In this document: positions 29,366-36,584 of the stretch, piece by piece
How positions within the stretch are numbered: the first letter of the stretch is position 1
Layout: each line of letters starts with the position of its first letter
Assembly: GCA_005223375.1 (NCBI GenBank)
Contig: RXOD01003928.1
Location: 1-36,584 of the forward strand
Length of the DNA: 36,584 bases
Direction: 5' to 3'
Source: Amoebophrya sp. AT5.2
Lineage: Eukaryota > Sar > Dinophyceae > Syndiniales > Amoebophryaceae
Translations under genes and position numbers: made by a program
Notes under the pieces: generated by a model
Databases searched by the model: none
Told to the model about the DNA's origin: nothing
Seen by the model: only the letters and a program-made list of their open reading frames with translations

Positions 29366-29827
29366 TTAATAGTGCTCCCGGCTGTCCGCGTCCAAGTCCA
29401 CGACCATGGCGCTTCGACGATGAAGCGGCCCGCTTTCCTGCAGCGGCACGAAATCGGGTCCCGGCGTTGCCTTCAGAAAGAGGTTGCATTTCGTTCGGTC
29501 CTCCTTGTCCGACATCAACACGAGCACAACGACAAGCGGAGACTCGTCCGCCGCGGAGGCGCACGGCGGGCCCGCACGAACACGATGGGCGCTCCCGCAA
29601 GAAGCCACCCCTTCCGTCCTCGCCCCACCGGTTCCAACCCCCCGACCCGGTGGCGGTGGGGGAGCAAGGACGAAGCCGCCACTTCTGGTCGCCGCGGCGG
29701 CCGATGGCGCGGGTGCTTTGCGACTACGACCAAGTAAAGTGCCCCGTGCTGGTAACCGAAACAGTGCGGAGGAGAAACACAAACAAGCTGCAGCGACGAA
29801 AAAACTACGCGCTGTGTGAAGCAACAT
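29366..29827 (-). CDS. Secretory-type N-terminal frame, may belong to the gene at 27821-29287
   Basis: The ATG at 29827 (MLLHTARSFFVAAACLCFSSA) opens with a strong hydrophobic signal-peptide-like segment at residues 7-20, followed by Arg- and Ala/Pro-rich sequence (a run of seven prolines) and a more ordered end (MSDKEDRTKCNLFLKATPGPDFVPLQ). It stops at the TAA at 29366-29368. The next codon continues in the same frame for the 27821-29287 protein. Either this is a separate 153-residue secreted protein, or it is the first exon of one longer gene with an intron covering the TAA. I could not find a donor/acceptor pair there that clearly preserves frame. Confidence 0.5.
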   Translation of the reverse strand: MLLHTARSFFVAAACLCFSSALFRLPARGTLLGRSRKAPAPSAAAATRSGGFVLAPPPPPGRGVGTGGARTEGVASCGSAHRVRAGPPCASAADESPLVVVLVLMSDKEDRTKCNLFLKATPGPDFVPLQESGPLHRRSAMVVDLDADSREHY

Positions 29828-31423
29828 GCTGCCGAAGCTGGTGCTGGAGCTGGCTGGTTTATCTTTATTTATACAGGTTTGGTTTTTATTGTAGAAGCTA
29901 ATGCGTGAGCATGAGCTAAGTACGTAGTGGGTTGTTCTTATTGTCGTTGATCTTCTGGTTGAATCACAATCGCGTGATGAGGCTGCTGTTTTATGTCGAT
30001 GAAGTTCTTGATCTTGATCCACCAAGCACTTAAGGCATCCGCCCAAGTAAGAATCTACCCTAGCCTACGACATCAAAATTGAAATAAGATCCGGCAGATC
30101 CGTTCCTGATAGGCGCAGTGTACCGTCAAGAGATGATCTATCAATCACAATCAATAGCTCCAGTTAGTAGATCCAGATTCGACTTCGAGTGTTAGCGCGG
30201 GTGTGCCGGAAGGGCCACAGAATGGATCTGGTAATTGTCGATCTGCTCATGCTGAGCATGAGCATGACATGAGACGATGACCGACATCAAGCTGTCACCA
30301 ATAGATCAAGCGGCCGCCTCCATGAAGGGGTCATCATCCATGGACATCTCGATTCGTCCCCGTCCATCACTTCTGTATTGAACACGTACACGGTCACAAA
30401 AGTTTCCCGAGATATGCCAACTTATCCACGATCGGGCGACTGGCTCGCGGGTGGCGGAGGCACTTCCTTCGTGGCTTGACGTGGTTACTCAGATGAGTTC
30501 TAGTTCAAGTTGAACTTCCACCAGGGAAGATCCTGCAATTCGATACGCTTTCCTTTCGACCTCATTCCGATCGATGCTAGTAGTAGACGAGACTGACTGG
30601 ACTGACTCTGACACTGAAAGCTGCTGCTAGATAGTAGTTGATGTATTGGTAAAGCTAAGAAGGGCAAGTAGGCAGATCGATCCTTGTGGTCCTCTCTCTG
30701 ATTTGGTCCTCCGGGAGGTTCCAACTTGGAAGGTGGAAGTATTCAAAAGATAAGCTCTGCGAAGTGCTGGTAGGCCGCTCCTGATGCGTCGTTGTCGTTG
30801 TGTACTAGTAGGTGAATGCTTTCCGGAGGCCCCGATCGCAGATCGGTGAACCACGACACATCCGCCGCTCGTACCACAACGTCGGTCGCGTCGCATGAAT
30901 CGTCAGCACACCAGCACCTCTACACCTCCTCTCCTGGTACTACACAAAACTGTCTTCAATCAATTCGCTTCCTTCATCAAGATCAGTTAGAGCTAGAGGA
31001 CCAAGGACAATCCCAATCGGGCGTTCAAGTTCATTTTCAAGGGTCGTTGCCGACCAAGTTCAAATTCAAGACCAACGATTGCTCCACTTCATCGAGCCCA
31101 CGGATGAAGTAGTGCGTGGTGATGTAGCTTCGAGTAAATTAGTCCGTTGATAGGATTTTTCGTGGTGAATCATCTGTAGATGTAGTTTCTTAGCATACTA
31201 GTCACAATGACTGAAAGTGGAAGCTAGTTGAAAGAACTTGAAGACCCATTGATTCCAATCATCTCATGGACAGGGGGAATTAACATATCACTTCTCTTCT
31301 TGCTTCGAGTTCGACTTGTGATAATGTAGACGTCGGCTCGTCCTGATGTACACGAACAAGACCAAGAGACGCCACCGCCACCGGTGCGTTGTAGTTCCAG
31401 TTTGAGTTTCTTCATCCTGCTCT
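29828..31423. other. Spacer of 1.6 kb, no firm gene
   Basis: Several short frames, including a plus-strand frame at 30816-31112 with an ATG, but none has a recognisable domain or support. Short palindromic words occur near 30244-30262 (around GCTCATGCTGAGCATGAGC). Confidence 0.5.
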
Positions 31424-34400
31424 TCACAGGCCGTCCCTGCGCTGTTTTTTGCGATCCTGCATCTTCTGGATATGGTCCGCTTGCTTTCGCAATGACAAGG
31501 GGCGGATTGCCTGCGGTGGCCCAGCGCCTCCGGCGCTTCCGGACTTTTTTCCGGGCACATACCACTCCTGCCGGGTCTCGTCGTAATAGTAGCCAGTGTG
31601 CGGATCATACCTGAAAGGATTTCATTTGGGGAACATTCATCGGCGGCGCACGCGCTTGCGCTGCGGCTGGTGTTAGGGGACATTTTGACTCTTTTATTTC
31701 CACCTCCTGGCCCCGTATCGGGATGCCCATGGCGTTCACCATGGACAACCCGATGCACAACTACGGGGTTCTAGGACTTTTTTTGCTGAGTGGCGTTCGA
31801 AGATTTAGATTTTTTTTTGCTGAAGATAGCTGTCAATGTCAACATGTCACCACCCGTGCAGCAGGTGCATCGGCGGCACTCCGACAGGAGCAGCAAAAAT
31901 GAAACGAATCAATGAATGCTGTATGAGTACATGAAGTAGCACATCCATGAAGCAGCCTCCAGTACCATTGGTGCACGGTTTCGTCGAAGGAATACTGCTG
32001 TGCTTCTTCCTTCAGCACTAGTTCGTGTCCTGTGAGCTGGTCTCCTGCTGGTGTCTTTGCCACGTCCACCTTCACGTCTTCGATTGCGCCGGCTTCTTCG
32101 CCGTCCCCCAGGCCTTCCTCCTCCTCTTCTTCTTCCTGCACCAGGTCTCCGCCCTCGGCGTCTTGCGCGCCCGGCAGCGCCAGTTGCGGCAGCCTTCCCC
32201 CCGCCCGGTTCTCCAGTGCCAGCAGCACCTCCATTGCTTGGTCCGCGATCATCTCCGGCTGCCGCGTTGCGTTCTTTATTTTTTCCATGTTCGACGTCTT
32301 CCCGGCGATCAGGCTCCGGTTCGGGTTCGCTGAGTTCACCTGCGCGATCGAGCTCATGGACTCCATTTTGGCCGCGGAAATCTGCTCCTCCGCCTGCATG
32401 TCCTTCAGCCCGCTCGCGAACTGGATCGCCGCGCTCGCCTGCTGGTCCTTGAGTTGTCGCGCGATCTCCTCCTCCGCGTCCAACCGCTGCCCCACCAGCT
32501 CCGCCACGCTCGGGATCATCGGCAGCTCCAGCGGCGCGATGTAGTCCGGGTGCTCCGGGTCCCCAAACTCCTCCTCGGTCACGATCTCGCCGGGGAGGCA
32601 GATCGGCCGCTGCTCGTCGATCGCGTTCTGGATCGCGAACGCCTGCCGCTGCTGCTCCTTCTGGATGTGCACCCGCGCGGCCTTGGACTCGGCCTGGGCA
32701 AGGTCGCCGTAAACCTGGATCTTGTCGTGGAGAGAGATGCCCTTGATCCGGGTCACCTCCCGGTTCTCGATGTAGGCCCCGACCGACAGCCCGAAGATGG
32801 TGCCGACGAAGAAAGCGAAAAGGATGAAGATAAAGGGCTGCAGCGCCAAAATGATCATGTAGCCGGCGGCGATGGCGAGGACGACGGGCCGCTTGTGCAG
32901 CTGCTCCGCGACGAGGTAGGCAGCGACAATGCCAACGATGTAGGAAGCGAGAATGAGAACAAAAAGAATGTAGCCGAGAGCATCCTTCTCCGCGTCCAGG
33001 TCGCGGTAGTTTCCCTGGTGAGGGTTTTCGAAAACATAAACAACATGCTGTGCTGGGGATCGGGATGGTCACACCAGAGGACTTTTTGCGCCGTACCCCC
33101 TGCCCCTACTCTAGAAATACAACTCAACTGAACTAGGTGAAGTGCAACTGCAAGTCAGTACAGCAAGTCAGTGCTTCTCTCTGGTTTTACTCAAAAGTAA
33201 AAATCACAGCTTTGAAAGTACACATAGCATTTTTAGGAAGTACTTAAACCGCCCCAAACATCGGAGAATTACCTGTGTCGTGATTCCGTCTATGACCCGT
33301 TCCTGCTCGCTGCCGTCCAACGGTTTCGGGACCAGGAGCGCCGCCGGGATCGTCGTGATGAACATCGCGGTTATGATTGCCAGGTAGTTCGGTATGCCCC
33401 GGTAGGTGAATAGAATCTCGTGCGTAAAACTCGGCGACAGCGTTCCGTGTTCGTCGTACACCCGCTTCCGGAAGCACACCACCGCCGGCACCGCCAACAG
33501 CGCGAAGCACACGCTCGCCATGATCTGCGCGAAGCGGAAGGAGTACCCCGCGGACTGTGCAAGGAAGAAGCTGCCGATCGCGCACGTCGCGGCGAAGGTA
33601 ATCTTGATCAGCCCGACGATAAACACGGAAACGTTGGGCATCTCTGTGAGGTAGTACATGTAGATGGGTAGCCACCCGCCGCTCAACCCGATCGCCATCC
33701 CCACCCAGAGGCCCGCGGTGTCGGAAATCAGCTTCCCGGAAACCGCCAGCCCCCCAAACACGGACCCCACAACGATCCCGTGCGCCAGATGCCCCATCAG
33801 AATCCGCATATTCGGGAGCTCGTGCCTCATGATTCCAAGTATCTTCTCCTTCTCCTTTCGCTTCAACTCCTCGTCGGTCGGTGGCGGCTTGGCGCGCGGG
33901 TTTTTCTTCCACATCTGCTCCATCTCCTTCCCCTCCAGAAACATCACAAAGTGCCGCAAAAACACGTGGCAGAAGCTCTTCAAAAAGCATATCACCATCG
34001 CAGCAACAAAGCTGTTGGTCGCGACGCTCGCTATGTTCGCCTCCGTCATCAAAAGTATCGTGATGATCAGCTGGAAGTAGCTGCCAAGCGACAACACCGC
34101 GGACGCCATCGGGAGGTACTTATTCATCAGCTTGCCGTAGAACTCAAACTCCAGCCTCCTGCTGTGCTTCATCTTCAGCAGGCAGCGCATCTTCTTCCCG
34201 TCGTAATACAGCGGCGGGAAGTTCATGTACTCGCACAATTTTCCAAACGCCAAGCCGAAGGGCAGCGCCTGATAACAGAGCGATACATTCCGCGACTGTG
34301 CCCGGATCAGGTCCTCGTAGGGCACGTGGATCCCACCGCAGAGGTCGCACTTGTGTGGGGTCCACAGCTCCTCGGCGTAGATGTGCGCCCGCTCTGTCAT

Positions 34401-36245
34401 CAGGTAAGCGGGGACGTTCCAGTCGTCGCGCCAGATCCCAACAGTGGTCGGCAGAACCGCGAACAGAACCTCCATGTTGATCATGCCCCCGTCCGGGCCG
34501 GTCCCGTCCGGGTCCAACCGGTCGAAGTTCATGTTCAGCTGCCTCCCCAGCGGCCCGAGGATGTAGTCCTGCCCGTAGAAGTGCCCGTTCGCGCACAGAA
34601 TCACAATCAGCGTCGTGGAGATCATCAGCATGTACAGCATCGACACCGCGATCACGACCACCACGTCATCGCTCCACGGGCACATCCAGTTTTCGCTCCC
34701 CGGGAGCGCCAGGTCCTTGAACATCTGCATCGCGATCAGGGCGCACTGCGCGGTCACGAAGAAGAAGCCCTCCATCAAATAGTTCCAGAACAGGATAAGC
34801 GCCCGCTGGCAGCCCGGTTTTGTGGTGGAGATCGCGTACCGCCCGGCCGCGAACAGCCCGAAGAAGTCGTAGTTCAGCGCCTTCACCAGGATGAAGGAGA
34901 TGCTCATGAACACCATCGAGCCGAAGAGCAACGCCGGCCCCTTGCACCGCGGGATGCCGTTGAAAAAAAAGAACAGCACCTCCATGTAGCTCATCGGCAT
35001 GAGCCCGAGCACAGACCGCATCGTGCCAGTGATGCCATTGATGAAGCTGTCGAAGGCGGGGACGGAGATGCGCGGAATGTAGCTCATGATCATGTACGCG
35101 GAAATGTTGGTATCGCCCAGGCCCATGATGAACATGATGCTCTGGAACAGCAGCAGGTCGAACACCCACCGCGCCCAGAAGAACATGGCGAAGGCCAACG
35201 TGACGCCCATGGTCTTCACCAAACCGAGGGAAGAGGGGTACTTCACGTCGCTCTGGTCGGGGTTGATGGCAACCTGCGTGATGGCGTGCCGCCGCCACTC
35301 GTCGTGGTCGTGTCCGGGGAAGTACGGGGACTTGCACCACTTCTATGAAGGGACCAGATGGCAAGTGGGGAACTGGTAAGTACTGTGTAATGGGTCCCCA
35401 CTTGGGTGGCGGATTTTCTTAGTTGGCGAGTGCGTCAAGGCGCTCTGGTCAGAGATGCCTCATTGTCGGGGTAGGGGGTGGCGTCGGGAGAGGAAGCCGA
35501 TTGGAAGGCAGAGGGGTGCAGCGGTAGCGGACAGCTGCTGACTACATCAGCGATAGGGCCTGAAATCAGGGCAAAGAGGGCCCCTAGGGTGGCGATTGAT
35601 GGCTATCTATGTCGGCTATAATAGGGCGCAAGAGTGCCAAACCCGCCGACTGCGAAAAGATGGCTTTCCTCCAACTGCTGCCCTCTTTTTGGGACAACCA
35701 AAGGGGGCCCCGAAGAGCCGCCCCAAAAAATCGCTTACCACTTGACCACTTACCATCTGGTCCCGCCATAACTTCACGACGAGCACGGAATAGAAGTACA
35801 TGTTCAGAATGAAGGAAGAAAGGGCGTAAGCGAGAATCATCCACACCAAGGCGCCGCCGAAAATGAAAAACGTAACCAAAATGGTGAGGGCCTTGGCAAC
35901 CTGTGTGTCGTCGTTCTTGGTTGTGTGGGAATCGCTTTTTTGGTGGAAGTCCTAGATTCGATTTCGACTAGCTCGAGTCAGCTCAATGAATTGTTTTACA
36001 AGGGCTGGACCGCAGACAAAAGATAAAGAAACGACAAACTCAACAATTATAATAAGTCGCACCTTCCTCTCCGGCTTTTCGTCTGGCAGCAGCAGGAAGT
36101 TCCTCAGGAACCTTTGCGCGTATCCCTCTCCGTTGAACCATAGTTGCAGTGGCAAACAGTGGCGCTCCCAGTACTTGTGGTTCGGCGACTCGTGCTCCGG
36201 CTCTGGGATGTTGATCAGGGTGAACCAGATCGCCGTCATGATCAT
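31424..36245 (-). CDS. 1239-aa multi-pass membrane protein with Tyr-rich OCRE-like tail, 5 exons
   Basis: Reconstructed exons (minus strand) are 36245-36063, 35951-35754, 35342-33273, 33047-31966 and 31610-31424, summing to 3720 nt and one open frame. Start is the ATG at 36245, with an in-frame TAA two codons upstream. Residues 84-121 hold the first strong membrane helices. Exon 3 (128-817) adds roughly a dozen, and exon 4 begins with three or four more (ALGYILFVLILASYIVGIVAAY, then MIILALQPFIFILFAFFVG). A hydrophilic loop in exon 3 carries CDLCGG, a possible metal or disulfide site. After the last helix comes a Glu/Ala/Gln-rich helical region with an EEEEEEE run. The tail reads QYSFDETVHQWYDPHTGYYYDETRQEWYV, created only by splicing exon 4 to 5; it resembles aromatic octamer (OCRE-like) repeats. 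Transporter or channel function is possible but no family is recognised. Confidence 0.85.
31611..31965 (-). other. Intron 4 of the multi-pass membrane gene (355 bp)
   Basis: Donor CAATG then GTACTGG, acceptor CTTTCAG then GTATGAT; phase 2. Splicing turns an unlike tail into HQWYDPHTGYYYDETRQEW, extending the Tyr-rich repeat seamlessly, which supports the call. Confidence 0.8.
33048..33272 (-). other. Intron 3 of the multi-pass membrane gene (225 bp)
   Basis: Donor ACACAG then GTAATT, acceptor AGCACAG then CATGTT; phase 0. The pentamer CACAG ends both the upstream exon and the intron, so the intron is bounded by a short direct repeat. Confidence 0.8.
35343..35753 (-). mobile_element. Intron 2 of the membrane gene with terminal inverted repeats (introner-like)
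   Basis: Donor CAGATG then GTAAGTGG, acceptor TTCATAG then AAGTGG; phase 0; 411 bp. Bases 35350-35380 and 35734-35764 are inverted copies of each other with 27 of 31 positions identical. The right copy includes the last 11 exon bases and the splice donor; the left copy ends 6 bases before the acceptor AG. Thus a transposon-like inverted repeat supplies the 5' splice site. This is the structure described for introner elements in dinoflagellate-lineage genomes. No transposase fits inside, so the element would be non-autonomous. A clean target-site duplication was not seen. Confidence 0.75.
35952..36062 (-). other. Intron 1 of the multi-pass membrane gene (111 bp)
   Basis: Donor GGAAG then GTGCGA, acceptor AATCTAG then GACTTC; phase 0. 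An in-frame TAG at the acceptor and the need to link two hydrophobic coding blocks support it. No inverted repeat was seen at its ends. Confidence 0.8.
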
Positions 36246-36584
36246 GAGTTAGAAAGAACCTTCCCGCTAACTATGGGGGGCCTTATTATGGTTCTAAAAT
36301 GGGTCCGAAAATGGCGGCTTTTCAGTTTTGAGGTAGCAAAATAGGTGCGCCATTGAATCCCAGCAATTTCGCAAGTTTTAAGCCATACGCTAGCGAGCTA
36401 CGGCCCTAGTTCTGTGCGTTTTTTCTTCGAGGACGCGCACCCCCCCGCCAGCTTAAGCGTTTAGATTTTGGAGGAATTGCGCAGCGACTCTGGCCATGCA
36501 CGATCTCGATCCTGTGACAGCACGAAGACGAAAGAGCCAGCACATCGGCCGCAATCGCTAGAGATAGCACGACTGCGGCTGATT
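36246..36584. other. Upstream region of the membrane gene, nothing recognised
   Basis: About 340 bp upstream of the ATG at 36245. No TATA-like box, reading frame or repeat of note was recognised. Confidence 0.4.

Noticed and set aside
30816..31112. 98-residue plus-strand frame with ATG
   Set aside because: No recognisable domain and isolated on the wrong strand; length is within chance for this base composition.
31288..31565. Minus-strand Arg/Lys-rich frames over the last exon of the membrane gene
   Set aside because: Out of phase with the exon that continues the Tyr-rich repeat after splicing.
31909..33072. 387-residue minus-strand frame, Arg/Gly-rich
   Set aside because: It overlaps exon 4 of the membrane gene in another phase, and the exon 4 frame has the membrane helices and clean splice sites.
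33780..35348. 522-residue plus-strand frame, His/Gln/Arg-rich
   Set aside because: It is antisense to the exon encoding membrane helices; the composition is what reversed hydrophobic codons produce.

Overview
This window looks like nuclear DNA from a eukaryotic microbe, most likely an alveolate of the dinoflagellate/Syndiniales type (Amoebophrya-like). That placement is inference from these features: compact protein genes separated by AT-richer, repeat-sprinkled spacers; few short introns, all reconstructed with GT...AG borders; proteins padded with long Ser/Ala/Glu-rich stretches; a putative cilium-type WW protein; and an intron whose ends form a terminal inverted repeat, resembling the introner elements reported from dinoflagellate-lineage genomes. 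No bacterial operon structure, rRNA, tRNA, CRISPR array or recognisable transposase was seen. Every gene I can support is on the minus strand, so the window is one long unidirectional array, read from right to left.

Layout from left to right: a weak small gene (220-573); a Ser-rich unknown (1467-2099); an unknown 218-aa protein (3126-3782); a clear tRNA adenosine deaminase of the ADAT1/Tad1 family (4520-5950); a spacer with a perfect 22-bp hairpin (6949-7007); two small membrane proteins of similar layout (7495-7962 and 8235-9629); a giant 1439-aa low-complexity protein with ubiquitin-like and UIM-like segments (10468-14787); a possible small gene (14932-15318); a TPR plus Aha1-like co-chaperone (15698-17878); a two-helix membrane protein (18742-19266); a 2.2-kb gene-poor stretch with short direct repeats; a three-exon WW/zinc-finger gene (21507-23203); a secreted or anchored coiled-coil protein (24118-25314); a secreted Cys-rich WSC/PAN-like protein (25916-27121); two frames separated by a single TAA (27821-29827); and a five-exon gene for a 1239-aa multi-pass membrane protein with an aromatic Tyr-rich tail (31424-36245).

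The genes do not form one pathway. They mix tRNA modification, Hsp90 co-chaperoning, probable centriole/cilium work, the secretory pathway and membrane proteins, as expected for a gene-dense protist chromosome. The most notable items are the inverted-repeat intron at 35343-35753, the reconstructed multi-pass membrane gene around it, the TPR-Aha1 fusion, and the CEP164-type WW domain that has lost its second Trp and is joined to zinc fingers.
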